Shown: positions 1 to 9,612, counted from the stretch's first letter. The stretch is DNA of 64,000 nucleotides from Pseudomonas triticifolii (GCF_014358015.1 NZ_JACONV010000003.1:1-64000), one strand, 5' to 3'. Numbers and translations: made by a program. Notes: generated by a model not told the origin, from the sequence alone.

Positions 1-43
1 GATGTTTGCTGCGACATAGCGGCATCCGCCATAAACGCTCGGC

Positions 44-1654
44 TCACCTTGGTGCCTGCGTGCGCGGCCAGGACAGGCTGAAACACGCGCCGCCCAGACT
101 CACGCTGCGTCCGATCAAGGCGCGGCCTTCATGCCAGTTGATGATGCGCCGGACAATCGACAACCCCAGCCCGTGGCCACCCGAGGCCCGCGTGCGGCTG
201 TCGTCGATGCGCATGAAGGGCGTGAAGATCTGCTCCCACGCGTCTTCAGGCACGCCAGGGCCGTCGTCGTCCACCTCGATCCGGCAATGTTGTGCGCCCA
301 GACGATAACTGATGCACACCTGCGTCTCGGCATGACGCATCGCGTTGCTGACCAGATTCTGCAACGCCCGATGCATATAGCGCGGTTCGGCCTCTACCCA
401 CGCGGCTTCGCCTGGCGCTGCGGTGCTGCATTCACCGCGCGACACCCGTACATCCGCGCGCAACGGTGCCAGTTCGGCAATCACTTGATCGATCAGCGCA
501 TCCAGGTCGATGCGCTGGAAATTCAACGTCGGCGCACCCTGCTCAAGCCGTGCGTAGGTCAGCATCTCATCCACCAGCTTGTCGAGGTCCTGAATGTCGC
601 TGTCCATGCCGCGCATGTACTTGAGGCGCGCCTCAGGTGTGGTCGCGTCGCTGACCATCTCCAGACCGAAACGCAAACGCGCCACCGGCGTGCGCAATTC
701 ATGGGACACCGCGCGCACCAGTTCACGCTGAATCATCAGCGAGCGCTGCAAGTGCTCGGCCATGCTGTTGAAGGCTGCCGCCAGACGCCCGACCGAATCA
801 GAGCCCTCGGTGGGTACGCGGGTTTGCAGGCTGCCCTGGGCGATCAGCGTGGCGGCCGCTTCCAGTTCCAGCACTCGCCGCTCCAGTCTGCGCACCAGCA
901 GATACACCACCAGCCCGATGAAACACAGCCCCAGCAAGGCAATCAACACCAACCATTGCAGCGGGTAGGGATTCATTTGATACAGCGGACCGATTTCCAG
1001 CACCCAGTTGGTGTCGACGATCCCGGCCAGCACGCGGATCGAATCGCCGCCCTTGCCCAGCGCCATGACCGTATCGCCTTCGTAAATGCGGCGGCGCTGG
1101 TCGTCATCCAGGTCAGCCTGATCCAGCGCCAGCAAGTGCATGTCGAAACCGAAGCCCTTGTCGACACGCAGCGCCTGCAAACGCGCTGGCTGCTCATCGA
1201 CCGGAAAGCGCACCAGCTCATCGATCAACAGATAGATGGTCGCCCGCGCCAGTTGCTCGGTGATCTGCTGCACCTCGCCGCTCAACAGCAGCGGCTCTTT
1301 ATCGCTCAACTGGCGATAGACCTTCGCTGCGTGCGGGCCGATCTGCTCGACCACTACTTGCCCACGCGCCAGACGACTGCGGGCACTGCTGTCCAGTTGC
1401 GCCTGCTCCAGGCTTTGCAGGCTCAGCGGAATGCCCAACAGCCGCTCCCAGACCGCCAGGGCACGACGACGCTCGACGTCATCAAGGGCAATCAGATTAT
1501 CGGCCATGACCGTGAACGTGCCGTGGGCCAGACGCTCACGGTATTGCTCGCCACGCGCCTGATTGAGGCCATGCAGCGCGAGCATGCCGAGCAAGGCCAC
1601 CAGCACCAGAACACCGAGCATGCCGCCATAAATACGCAGAAAGATCGAATTCAT
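44..1654 (-). CDS. rstB: RstB-like sensor histidine kinase
   Basis: Inner-membrane sensor kinase of 536 aa. A first membrane helix lies at about residues 6-26, then a roughly 200-residue periplasmic domain, a second helix near 232-255, a HAMP segment, and an H-box AVSHELRTP around residue 317. A C-terminal HATPase domain carries the N-box NLVSNAMRH and the glycine-rich GHGLGLSI. This length and order match the RstB family, which phosphorylates the RstA regulator encoded just upstream with a 5-bp gap. The start ATG at 1654 directly follows the regulator stop, so translation is probably coupled. The signal sensed cannot be read from the sequence. Confidence 0.88.
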   Translation of the reverse strand: MNSIFLRIYGGMLGVLVLVALLGMLALHGLNQARGEQYRERLAHGTFTVMADNLIALDDVERRRALAVWERLLGIPLSLQSLEQAQLDSSARSRLARGQVVVEQIGPHAAKVYRQLSDKEPLLLSGEVQQITEQLARATIYLLIDELVRFPVDEQPARLQALRVDKGFGFDMHLLALDQADLDDDQRRRIYEGDTVMALGKGGDSIRVLAGIVDTNWVLEIGPLYQMNPYPLQWLVLIALLGLCFIGLVVYLLVRRLERRVLELEAAATLIAQGSLQTRVPTEGSDSVGRLAAAFNSMAEHLQRSLMIQRELVRAVSHELRTPVARLRFGLEMVSDATTPEARLKYMRGMDSDIQDLDKLVDEMLTYARLEQGAPTLNFQRIDLDALIDQVIAELAPLRADVRVSRGECSTAAPGEAAWVEAEPRYMHRALQNLVSNAMRHAETQVCISYRLGAQHCRIEVDDDGPGVPEDAWEQIFTPFMRIDDSRTRASGGHGLGLSIVRRIINWHEGRALIGRSVSLGGACFSLSWPRTQAPR

Positions 1655-1659
1655 GGACG

Positions 1660-2397
1660 TCAGCCGCTGAACACGTGGCCGCTCATGTCCTGCGCTGCTT
1701 CGGGCACGAACAGGTAGCCCTTGCTGCGCACGGTCTTGATCAGACGTGGATGAATGGGGTCGTCACCGATCTTGGGGCGGATGCGTGAGATACGCACGTC
1801 GATGGAACGGTCCTGACCGTCGTAACCGACGCCGCGCAGCGCAGTGAAAATTTCCTCGCGTGACAGCGTGCGCCCGGCGTTGGCCACCAACAGCCACAAC
1901 AGGTCGAACTCGGCACCGGTCAGCTCGATGCTCTGCTCGCGCAGCCAGGCCTCGCGCAGGGCGTTGTCCACCACCAGCGGCCCGAACACCAGCCGGCGCA
2001 GTTCGGCGGCAGGCACCTGCGGTGCTTCACTGCGACGCAACAAGGCATGAATGCGCGCCAACAGAACCCGTGGATGAACCGGCTTGCAGACAAAATCATC
2101 CGCGCCGGTATCGAGCCCCTGAATATGATCAGTGTCGTCGGTACGCGCAGTGAGCATCAGGATCGGGCCTTCGTAACGATCACGCACCTTGCGGCAGATA
2201 CTGAAACCGTCCTCGCCAGGCAGCATCAGGTCGAGGATCACCAGGTCCGGCTGCTCGGCCACGATGCGCTCCGCCGCCAGCGCGCCATTGCCTTCAATAC
2301 TGACGATCAGGCCGTTGTTCTGCAGGTAGTCGCAGGTCAACTGCGCCAATCGCTGGTCGTCTTCGACAATGAGCACCTGCCAGGTGTGTGGCTCCAC
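1660..2397 (-). CDS. rstA: RstA-like OmpR-family response regulator
   Basis: DNA-binding response regulator of 245 aa. The receiver domain (about 8-120) has the acidic pair EDD near residue 12 and the phospho-acceptor Asp in LVILDLMLPGEDGF. A winged-helix OmpR/PhoB domain follows (about 145-235, with RSIDVRISRIRPK). It is the first gene of a two-gene operon with the kinase at 44-1654. The ATG at 2397 is followed by a standard receiver N-terminus. It is transcribed divergently from nrdA, and the nearly 690-bp region between them holds the nrdA control sites. Confidence 0.88.
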   Translation of the reverse strand: MEPHTWQVLIVEDDQRLAQLTCDYLQNNGLIVSIEGNGALAAERIVAEQPDLVILDLMLPGEDGFSICRKVRDRYEGPILMLTARTDDTDHIQGLDTGADDFVCKPVHPRVLLARIHALLRRSEAPQVPAAELRRLVFGPLVVDNALREAWLREQSIELTGAEFDLLWLLVANAGRTLSREEIFTALRGVGYDGQDRSIDVRISRIRPKIGDDPIHPRLIKTVRSKGYLFVPEAAQDMSGHVFSG

Positions 2398-2663
2398 GAA
2401 CGGCTTCCTTTTTATCGTTATTGAAACGCTGATTCAGGCATCGCTGCATGAGGCGAATGTCCGGCGATTGTAGCAACCGCGCAGCAAAGCACACGACATG
2501 CCAGATCGCCCTTGCAGATGGCTTTTTTTGTGATAGGGTTCGCGCCCGCAAAAATCGGCCCCGACCTCAAGACATCTGTAAAAAACAGTGACAAACGGTC
2601 CGACGCAGCAGCCATGCGGCCTACACGCGTTGTAGGTGTTTCATACACAAAGTACTCACAAGT

Positions 2664-2672
2664 TTATCCACA
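2664..2672 (+). promoter_or_regulatory. DnaA box upstream of nrdA
   Basis: The sequence TTATCCACA is an exact match to the consensus high-affinity DnaA box. It sits 28 bp upstream of the first NrdR-type box. DnaA control of class Ia ribonucleotide reductase is established in E. coli, so a role in tying nrdA transcription to replication initiation is plausible here. It is a single box, seen by eye. Confidence 0.6.
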
Positions 2673-2699
2673 GGTCGTACGTTGCAATTGATGTCCAAA

Positions 2700-2747
2700 A
2701 CGCATTATCTTGTAGCCCGACCCGCAGCGACACCCTACATGTAGGGT
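2700..2747 (+). promoter_or_regulatory. Tandem NrdR-type boxes
   Basis: Two 16-bp sites, at 2700-2715 (acgcattatcttgtag) and 2732-2747 (accctacatgtagggt, a perfect palindrome), resemble the NrdR consensus ACACTATATATAGTGT. Their centres are exactly 32 bp apart, about three helical turns, which is the usual spacing of paired NrdR boxes in front of ribonucleotide reductase genes. NrdR is the dATP/ATP-sensing repressor of these genes. The second box matches 12 of 16 positions. The regulator gene itself is not in this window. Confidence 0.7.
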
Positions 2748-2915
2748 TTTCTGCCAAAACTCCAGCACAAGTCAAACGAGAAATTCAAGCACTTTTCTTA
2801 CGTTTGTGGGGTTGAACTTTAAGACGTATTCGGTAACCAAACCGCTCGCGCTACCCCCAGGCGACCCGGTACACGTCTTGCAATATAGAACCTGCATGCT
2901 GCAACAGATTTGCAA

Positions 2916-2945
2916 GGGATCGGGCATATGACCCGGTCCCTTTTT
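2916..2945 (+). terminator. Terminator-like hairpin in the nrdA leader
   Basis: A 9-bp stem (2916-2924 with 2932-2940, one G-T pair, 7-nt loop) is followed at once by TTTTT (2941-2945). It has the form of an intrinsic terminator, but it lies between the NrdR boxes and the nrdA start on the same strand. It could be an attenuator for nrdA or the 3' end of a small RNA transcribed from the same promoter. Confidence 0.5.
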
Positions 2946-2958
2946 GACTTCAAAACCC

Positions 2959-3023
2959 GGCAGCGATGACATCCTCGCTGCCACCTCCGTTTTGGAGTCT
3001 TGAGTCGCCCGTTTGGCGACTCA
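2959..3023 (+). promoter_or_regulatory. Two further stable hairpins in the nrdA leader
   Basis: Two perfect stems follow the terminator-like hairpin. One is 8 bp (2959-2966 with 2975-2982) and one is 9 bp (3001-3009 with 3015-3023, 5-nt loop). Neither is followed by a T-run. With the hairpin at 2916-2945 they make a structured 5' leader ending about 60 nt before the nrdA start. No known riboswitch is recognised. Confidence 0.45.
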
Positions 3024-3084
3024 TTGCCAGAACGGAACGGTGGGCAGCCATGCCCGAACAAACTTAAAGAACGTGGAGACACCC

Positions 3085-5997
3085 ATGCAAACAGACACAA
3101 CTCGCGAGAACTCGCCGACCACAGCGCCGCTGACGAACCAGGCCCAACAGGACCTGTCCGCGACCGCTCCTGGTCAACTGCGCGTGATCAAGCGGAACGG
3201 CACTGTCGTCGCGTACACCGATGACAAGATCACCGTCGCCATCACCAAGGCGTTTCTTGCAGTTGAGGGCGGCGCTGCGGCTGCCTCGTCGCGCATCCAC
3301 GACACCGTTGCCCGCCTGACCGAACAGGTCACGGCCACCTTCAAGCGTCGCATGCCTTCGGGCGGCACCATCCACATCGAAGAGATCCAGGACCAGGTCG
3401 AACTGGCCCTGATGCGCGCCGGCGAGCAGAAAGTCGCTCGCGACTACGTCATCTACCGTGACTCGCGCGCCAAGGAACGTGCCGTTCGTTCGCCCGAAGC
3501 TGAAGTCCACGCTCATCCCTCGATCCGCATCACCCGCGCTGACGGCAGCCTGGCGCCGCTGGACATGAGCCGCCTGAACACCATCGTCACCGAAGCGTGC
3601 GAAGGCCTGGCTGAAGTCGACGCCGCGCTGATCCAGAACGAAACCCTGAAAAACCTGTACGACGGCGTTGCGCTGAAAGATGTCAACACGGCGCTGGTGA
3701 TGACTGCCCGTACGCTGGTCGAGCGCGAGCCGAACTACTCGTTCGTGACCGCCCGCCTGCTGATGGACACCCTGCGTGCCGAAGGCCTGAGCTTCCTGGA
3801 AGTGGCCGAGAGCGCCACGCACCACGAAATGGCCGACCTGTACGCCAAGGCGCTGCCTGCCTACGTCGCCACCGGTATCAAGTACGAACTGCTCAACCCT
3901 GTGCTGGCCGAATTCGACCTCGAGAAGCTGGGCAAGGCGATCAACCACGAGCGCGATCAGCAGTTCACGTACCTGGGCCTGCAAACCCTGTACGACCGTT
4001 ACTTCATCCACAAGGATGGCGTGCGTTTCGAACTGCCGCAGATCTTCTTCATGCGTGTGGCCATGGGCCTGGCGATCGAAGAGAAAGCCCGTGAAGACCG
4101 CGCCATCGAGTTCTACAACCTGCTGTCGTCGTTCGACTACATGTCGTCGACCCCGACGCTGTTCAACGCAGGCACCCTGCGTCCACAGCTGTCCAGCTGC
4201 TACCTGACCACCGTGCCGGATGACCTGTCGGGCATCTACCACGCGATCCACGACAACGCCATGCTGTCCAAATTCGCAGGCGGCCTGGGCAACGACTGGA
4301 CGCCGGTTCGTGCGCTGGGCTCCTACATCAAGGGCACCAACGGCAAATCGCAAGGCGTCGTGCCGTTCCTCAAAGTGGTCAACGACACCGCAGTAGCAGT
4401 CAACCAGGGCGGCAAGCGCAAGGGCGCTGTCTGTGCCTACCTGGAAACCTGGCACATGGACATCGAAGAGTTCATCGAGCTGCGCAAGAACACCGGTGAT
4501 GACCGTCGTCGTACCCACGACATGAACACTGCCAACTGGATCCCTGACCTGTTCATGAAGCGCGTCTTCGATGACGGCCCGTGGACACTGTTTTCGCCCT
4601 CCGAAGTACCGGACCTGCACGACCTGACCGGCCGCGCCTTCCAGGAACGTTACGAGTACTACGAAGCGCTGACCGAATACCCAGGCAAGATCAAGCTGTT
4701 CAAGACCATCCAGGCCAAGGATCTGTGGCGCAAGATGCTCTCGATGCTGTTCGAAACCGGCCACCCATGGCTGACCTTCAAAGACCCGTGCAACCTGCGC
4801 AGCCCGCAGCAGCACGTGGGCGTGGTTCACAGCTCGAACCTGTGCACCGAGATCACCCTGAACACCAACAAGGACGAGATCGCAGTCTGCAACCTGGGCT
4901 CGATCAACCTGCCGAACCACATCGTCAACGGCAAACTGGACACCGACAAGCTCAAGCGCACTGTCGACGTAGCCGTTCGCATGCTCGATAACGTCATCGA
5001 CATCAACTACTACTCCGTGCCGCAGGCCAAGAACTCCAACCTGCGCCACCGTCCAGTCGGCCTGGGCATCATGGGCTTCCAGGACGCGCTGTACCTGCAG
5101 CACATTCCGTACGGTTCCGATGCGGCTGTGCAGTTCGCCGACGCATCCATGGAAGCGGTCAGCTACTACGCCATCCAGGCGTCCTGCGACCTGGCCGACG
5201 AGCGTGGCGCGTACGAGACGTTCCAGGGCTCGCTGTGGTCCAAGGGCATCCTGCCGCTGGATTCGCAACAGATCCTGATCGAGCAGCGCGGCGAGAAGTA
5301 CATCGACGTCGACCTGAAGGAAACCCTGGACTGGGCGCCAGTACGTGCCCGTGTGCAGAAAGGTATCCGTAACTCGAACATCATGGCCATCGCACCGACC
5401 GCCACCATCGCCAACATCACCGGCGTGTCGCAGTCGATCGAACCGACCTACCAGAACCTGTACGTAAAATCGAACCTGTCGGGCGAATTCACCGTGATCA
5501 ACCCGTACCTGGTTCGCGACCTCAAGGCCCGCGACCTGTGGGACTCGGTCATGATCAACGACCTGAAGTACTACGACGGTTCGGTGCAACAGATCGAGCG
5601 CATTCCGCAGGAGCTCAAAGAGCTGTATGCGACAGCCTTCGAAGTGGACACCAAGTGGATCGTCGACGCGGCAAGCCGTCGTCAGAAGTGGATCGACCAG
5701 GCTCAATCCCTGAACCTGTACATCGCTGGCGCATCGGGCAAGAAGCTGGACGTAACCTACCGCATGGCCTGGTACCGTGGTCTGAAAACCACTTACTACC
5801 TCCGTGCCCTGGCCGCGACCAGCACCGAGAAATCGACCGTCAACACCGGCAAGCTCAACGCGGTATCGAGCGGTGGCCACGGCCCGGACGACTCGGCCAT
5901 CACCGCCCCACGCCCGACCGAAGCAGCACCGGCCGGTCCTGCACCGGTTCCAAAGGCTTGCGCCATTGACGAGCCGGATTGCGAGGCTTGCCAATAA
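3085..5997 (+). CDS. nrdA: Class Ia ribonucleoside-diphosphate reductase, alpha subunit
   Basis: Large subunit (970 aa) that reduces ribonucleoside diphosphates for DNA synthesis. The N-terminus has two ATP-cone modules, at about 30-120 (LRVIKRNG) and about 148-235 (SIRITRADG), as known for Pseudomonas NrdA. The catalytic barrel shows the cysteine in SSCYLTT and the thiyl-radical cysteine in NLCTEITLN, with VCNLGSINL after it. The C-terminal tail ends CEACQ, the thioredoxin/glutaredoxin-accessible pair. The ATG at 3085 has GTGGAGA nine bases upstream. An upstream in-frame start at 3013 would add 24 residues and run through the leader hairpins, so it is not used. nrdB follows after 276 bp. Confidence 0.97.
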   Translation: MQTDTTRENSPTTAPLTNQAQQDLSATAPGQLRVIKRNGTVVAYTDDKITVAITKAFLAVEGGAAAASSRIHDTVARLTEQVTATFKRRMPSGGTIHIEEIQDQVELALMRAGEQKVARDYVIYRDSRAKERAVRSPEAEVHAHPSIRITRADGSLAPLDMSRLNTIVTEACEGLAEVDAALIQNETLKNLYDGVALKDVNTALVMTARTLVEREPNYSFVTARLLMDTLRAEGLSFLEVAESATHHEMADLYAKALPAYVATGIKYELLNPVLAEFDLEKLGKAINHERDQQFTYLGLQTLYDRYFIHKDGVRFELPQIFFMRVAMGLAIEEKAREDRAIEFYNLLSSFDYMSSTPTLFNAGTLRPQLSSCYLTTVPDDLSGIYHAIHDNAMLSKFAGGLGNDWTPVRALGSYIKGTNGKSQGVVPFLKVVNDTAVAVNQGGKRKGAVCAYLETWHMDIEEFIELRKNTGDDRRRTHDMNTANWIPDLFMKRVFDDGPWTLFSPSEVPDLHDLTGRAFQERYEYYEALTEYPGKIKLFKTIQAKDLWRKMLSMLFETGHPWLTFKDPCNLRSPQQHVGVVHSSNLCTEITLNTNKDEIAVCNLGSINLPNHIVNGKLDTDKLKRTVDVAVRMLDNVIDINYYSVPQAKNSNLRHRPVGLGIMGFQDALYLQHIPYGSDAAVQFADASMEAVSYYAIQASCDLADERGAYETFQGSLWSKGILPLDSQQILIEQRGEKYIDVDLKETLDWAPVRARVQKGIRNSNIMAIAPTATIANITGVSQSIEPTYQNLYVKSNLSGEFTVINPYLVRDLKARDLWDSVMINDLKYYDGSVQQIERIPQELKELYATAFEVDTKWIVDAASRRQKWIDQAQSLNLYIAGASGKKLDVTYRMAWYRGLKTTYYLRALAATSTEKSTVNTGKLNAVSSGGHGPDDSAITAPRPTEAAPAGPAPVPKACAIDEPDCEACQ

Positions 5998-6070
5998 GGC
6001 AATCGCCCTGCCCGCTCCCGTAGCTGAACACTGCGGGAGTGAGCCAGCTCAAGGCAGCAATCCGATGAAG

Positions 6071-6089
6071 AGGCCCGAAAGCCGGGCCT
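6071..6089. other. Hairpin in the nrdA-nrdB spacer
   Basis: A 7-bp GC-rich perfect stem (6071-6077 with 6083-6089) lies between nrdA and nrdB. A second pair, CTCCCG at 6015-6020 and CGGGAG at 6034-6039, lies just upstream. Neither has a T-run. They may stabilise the nrdA mRNA or make the two genes unequal in expression. Confidence 0.35.
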
Positions 6090-6113
6090 CAACCTCAAGG
6101 TCAACCGCAACAC

Positions 6114-6137
6114 TGTGGGAGCGGACTTGTCCGCGAA
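6114..6137 (+). repeat. REP element
   Basis: The sequence tgtgggagcggacttgtccg followed by cgaa is a canonical Pseudomonas REP unit, with its imperfect palindrome GCGGACttGTCCGC. It sits in the nrdA-nrdB spacer. Confidence 0.8.
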
Positions 6138-6273
6138 AAGGCGCTAAACCCAAGCCATCCACAACCGGGTTAACACATTCATGTTCCTTGCGTTCAGCAC
6201 TAACGCAACCAACATACTCTTTAGATACAACAGGTCAGCCCAAGCGACTGACCCTCAAGCCGGAGATTTCACC

Positions 6274-7521
6274 ATGCTGAGCTGGGATGAATTCGATAAA
6301 GAAGACGGCGAAGTCGTCGCTAAAGCGACCAACGCCGGTCACGCCAACGAGGCCAACATGGATCGCCTCGACAGCGCCGGTGGTGCTGCGGCTCAAGAAG
6401 CCCGCGCCGTTACCGCTAACGACTCCGCTGCCCTGATCCGCGCCAAGAAAGCGCTGGATGCACTGGACGTTGCCGAAGGCCTGGCCGAACTCGAAGGTGC
6501 CAGCGCTCGCGTTGCCGTTGACGAAAAGATGATGATCAACTGCCGCGCCGACCTGAACCAGCTCGTACCGTTCAAGTACGACTGGGCCTGGCAGAAGTAC
6601 CTGGACGGTTGCGCAAACCACTGGATGCCGCAAGAAGTCAACATGACCGCCGACATCGCCCTCTGGAAAAACCCGGAAGGCCTGACCGACGACGAGCGCC
6701 GCATCGTCATGCGCAACCTGGGCTTCTTCTCCACCGCTGACTCGCTGGTTGCCAACAACCTCGTACTGGCCGTGTACCGCCTGATCACCAACCCGGAGTG
6801 CCGCCAGTACATCCTGCGCCAAGCCTTCGAAGAGGCGATCCACACCCACGCGTACCAGTACTGCATCGAATCGCTGGCCATGGATGAAGGCGAGATCTTC
6901 AACATGTACCACGAGATTCCATCGGTCGCGAAAAAAGCCGCCTGGGGCCTGAAGTACACCCGTTCGATCTCCGATCCGAAGTTCGAAACCGGCACCGTCG
7001 ACACCGACAAAGAACTGCTGCGCAACCTGATCGCCTACTACTGCGTACTGGAAGGCATCTTCTTCTACTGCGGCTTCACCCAGATCCTGTCCATGGGCCG
7101 CCGCAACAAGATGACCGGCGTCGCCGAGCAGTTCCAGTACATCCTGCGCGACGAATCCATGCACCTGAACTTCGGCATCGACGTGATCAACCAGATCAAG
7201 ATCGAAAACCCGCACCTGTGGGATGCCGAGATGAAGGAAGAAGCCACGCAGATGATCCTGCAAGGCACCCAGCTGGAAATCGAATACGCCCGTGACACCA
7301 TGCCACGCGGCGTACTGGGCATGAACGCGGCCATGATGGAGGACTACCTCAAATTCATCGCCAACCGTCGCCTGAGCCAGATCGGCTTGAAGGAAGAGTA
7401 CCCAGGTACCACCAACCCGTTCCCATGGATGAGCGAGATCATGGACTTGAAGAAAGAGAAGAACTTCTTCGAGACTCGGGTTATTGAGTATCAGACAGGC
7501 GGGGCGTTGAGCTGGGATTGA
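6274..7521 (+). CDS. nrdB: Class Ia ribonucleoside-diphosphate reductase, beta subunit
   Basis: Small radical-generating subunit (415 aa), ferritin-like fold. Diiron ligand segments are visible in EEAIHTHAY and [10 protein letters not shown]. The start ATG at 6274 has CGGAGA nine bases upstream and gives [11 protein letters not shown], the usual beginning. An upstream in-frame start at 6181 would add 31 atypical residues. It pairs with NrdA to form the holoenzyme. The 276-bp spacer has a REP and hairpins, so separate or adjusted expression is possible. Confidence 0.96.
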   Translation: MLSWDEFDKEDGEVVAKATNAGHANEANMDRLDSAGGAAAQEARAVTANDSAALIRAKKALDALDVAEGLAELEGASARVAVDEKMMINCRADLNQLVPFKYDWAWQKYLDGCANHWMPQEVNMTADIALWKNPEGLTDDERRIVMRNLGFFSTADSLVANNLVLAVYRLITNPECRQYILRQAFEEAIHTHAYQYCIESLAMDEGEIFNMYHEIPSVAKKAAWGLKYTRSISDPKFETGTVDTDKELLRNLIAYYCVLEGIFFYCGFTQILSMGRRNKMTGVAEQFQYILRDESMHLNFGIDVINQIKIENPHLWDAEMKEEATQMILQGTQLEIEYARDTMPRGVLGMNAAMMEDYLKFIANRRLSQIGLKEEYPGTTNPFPWMSEIMDLKKEKNFFETRVIEYQTGGALSWD

Positions 7522-7550
7522 TAGTCCGGCTTTGAGCCAGCGGTAATGAA

Positions 7551-7583
7551 AAAGCCAGGAGCGGAAGCTGCCTGGCTTTTTAT
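7551..7583 (+). terminator. Intrinsic terminator after nrdB
   Basis: A stem of aaagccagg (7551-7559) with cctggcttt (7571-7579) runs into a T-rich tail (tttttatttt). It closes the nrdAB transcript 30 bp after the nrdB stop. Confidence 0.85.
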
Positions 7584-7626
7584 TTTGGCTTACAGGAGAG
7601 CAATGATCTGTAACTGCCCAATGTAG

Positions 7627-8955
7627 CTATAATGAAAGTATCAATGAGGGTCGCTTGGATTTAACTTCGTGATCAAAGAACTGCCTGAATGTGATGACAT
7701 TATCGTAGTTGTCATAAGCAGATTCCTTAGCCTTTTTCAAAGACTCAGGCACAACGAGAGAAATCGAGTGCCGGCCCATTTCGTCAATAGCCTCGCCAGA
7801 AACGCGGTCATCAACTGTAGCGAGAAAAATCGCCCCGAGAGGTTTCTCTAAAGCTAATTGCTTCCATCTTTCACGCAGAGTGGTTTTTAAGGATACGATG
7901 ACGGCGTCCCCTTTGAGATTAAGCTCTCTTACATCGGGCAATACGAAGTCCGGACGACGCCCACCGAACACTACTTGAGCTTCGTAACGAACGCGACCAT
8001 CTTTAAAAAGCCTTCCTACATGGTGTTCGAACGAAAGACCAGCTCTGCTTTTCCTGGTCTGTGCGGCGCTAAGGAATATCGAGTCCAGCTCAGAGAACGC
8101 TTTGACGAGATTAGCAACAGGATCACCTCCGCCATGCAAAAGTATACGTGCGACTTGAGCGGCGCGGAAGCGAAGCTCCGCCCGTTTGTAGATTGAGTAT
8201 TCAATATCCCTGCTGATTCGCATAACAGCGTCACCTGGGTGCGGAATCAAAAACGGACTCATATCTCTAAAACCATTCTCGTCAAGCCATCTCGTCTGAG
8301 CCTGGAACGCCAGCGTTTCAGGAGATGGGAGAGTTTGCTTCTTGATGAATTGCTCCAAAGTCCCGTTTTTAATCGCTTGCGATAACTCGGCAATAAGCTG
8401 ATCAGTTTCGAATGCAGGGGCTACGAGCGATGCTGAATTGAAAAAACCAAAATGAAAGTCGGCTTCTAGCTCAAAAGCCGTTTCAATGATTTCTGCCTCT
8501 TCACTAACCGAATCGATGACAATGAACCAATAAAAAGCACCCGACTTTTGCTGCTTATATCTACCGACAATAAGCCACGAGGCAGGAGACAGGGCTTGAA
8601 ACTGCTCCTTTGGGATTCCGGTGTGCTGCCATTCGTACCTTGGCCTCTCCTTTTCTTTATCGCCTGGATTACGCTTTGAGAAATATTTTATTGTTGAGGT
8701 CTTTACCTCACCTGTTGCAGGCCAAAATGTTTGATACGTCACATCAAAGATGTGCGGTTTTTCTGGGTTTGTATTTTTTAAAACAGGAAAAAAGTCTGAC
8801 TCAGCAATAGCTCTTGGAATAAAAAAACCGTTTTGATGGCCGTTTTTAGAGCTATCGGCCCAAGCAGTATCATTACGCGACAGCTTCTTTATAAAAATAC
8901 GTTCACTTTCTGAAATACATTTAGAAATATCTTTCCATTCGGGATGAAAACCCAT
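7627..8955 (-). CDS. EcoRII-like type II restriction endonuclease
   Basis: Predicted endonuclease of 442 aa. The N-terminal part (about 25-170, with LSRNDT and GHQNGFFIPR) resembles the EcoRII effector-binding, B3-like domain. The C-terminal part (about 300-430) resembles EcoRII-C: RAGLSFEHHVGRLF, RPDFVLP (D336), SLKTTLRERWKQL (K357) and E370, thirteen residues after the lysine. That is a PD...K...E nuclease site of the EcoRII/SsoII/Ecl18kI type. Enzymes of this group cut around CCWGG or CCNGG, matching a Dcm-type methylase next door. It is visibly AT-richer than nrdAB. The ATG at 8955 follows AGAGGG; a GTG one codon earlier is also possible. Confidence 0.75.
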   Translation of the reverse strand: MGFHPEWKDISKCISESERIFIKKLSRNDTAWADSSKNGHQNGFFIPRAIAESDFFPVLKNTNPEKPHIFDVTYQTFWPATGEVKTSTIKYFSKRNPGDKEKERPRYEWQHTGIPKEQFQALSPASWLIVGRYKQQKSGAFYWFIVIDSVSEEAEIIETAFELEADFHFGFFNSASLVAPAFETDQLIAELSQAIKNGTLEQFIKKQTLPSPETLAFQAQTRWLDENGFRDMSPFLIPHPGDAVMRISRDIEYSIYKRAELRFRAAQVARILLHGGGDPVANLVKAFSELDSIFLSAAQTRKSRAGLSFEHHVGRLFKDGRVRYEAQVVFGGRRPDFVLPDVRELNLKGDAVIVSLKTTLRERWKQLALEKPLGAIFLATVDDRVSGEAIDEMGRHSISLVVPESLKKAKESAYDNYDNVITFRQFFDHEVKSKRPSLILSL

Positions 8956-9069
8956 CACAACCCTCTACTTTGGACATACATCAAAAGACACTTATTTTGA
9001 TGGTTAAACCTTAAAGCCATCAAACTTAGGATTATTCTCAGCTCGAATCCAGAAAAATAGCGTTCCAGA

Positions 9070-9558
9070 TTACTTATCATCTAATGCAGCAGCAATCTGC
9101 TCAGCTATTGCTTCGTCTAGCTGGAGATACTCAGAACCATTTACCAGCCATTCACCAATCAGGTCAATAAGCAGCATCGTTTTTTGTTTTTTCATCGACC
9201 GTACTGCGCACTCCCAAACCACTAGTACCCTCCAGCCTAAAGCCCGCAGAGCAGCAATCTGAACCAAATCCCTAGCTTGATTTTTCCCGATTTTTTCAAG
9301 CCAGAATTCTGGACGAGTCTGCGGGACCTTGAAAAAACGGCAATCGTGTCCATGCCAAAAGCACCCATGAACAAAAATCGCCGCATTGTATTTTGGCAAG
9401 ACCAGATCAGGCTTACCGGGAAGGTGCTTCGCATGGATACGGAATCGAAAACCTCGAGCGTGCAAAGCTTTCCGTATCAGTAGTTCAGGAGATGTATTTT
9501 TCCCCTGGATTCCAGCCATCATCCTCGAACGAGTTGCTGCATCTACCACATCAGTCAT
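9070..9558 (-). CDS. vsr: Very short patch repair endonuclease
   Basis: Strand-specific T:G mismatch nickase of 162 aa. It repairs deaminated 5-methylcytosine in Dcm sites. Family features are MTDVVDAATRSRMMAGIQGKN, the catalytic Asp in LPGKPDLVLP (D51), and FVHGCFWHGHDC (62-73), which carries the His/Cys residues of the zinc site. SD AAGGGG lies five bases before the ATG at 9558. It sits 54 bp downstream of dcm on the same strand, the standard pairing. Confidence 0.95.
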   Translation of the reverse strand: MTDVVDAATRSRMMAGIQGKNTSPELLIRKALHARGFRFRIHAKHLPGKPDLVLPKYNAAIFVHGCFWHGHDCRFFKVPQTRPEFWLEKIGKNQARDLVQIAALRALGWRVLVVWECAVRSMKKQKTMLLIDLIGEWLVNGSEYLQLDEAIAEQIAAALDDK

Positions 9559-9612
9559 GCTTGCCCCTTATCGAGGCCCAGCGGCCCCGACATTAGTAGA
9601 AGCACTTTCGAC

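Noticed and set aside
131..1717. 528-codon frame opposite rstB, and similar long frames opposite nrdB, the TonB receptor, the OpuAC protein and the helicase
   Set aside because: All are antisense shadows of well-supported genes, with Arg/His/Gln-rich unnatural composition.
3064..5994. 976-codon open frame on the minus strand opposite nrdA
   Set aside because: High-GC codon bias of nrdA leaves the antisense frame open; composition is not protein-like and nrdA is certain.
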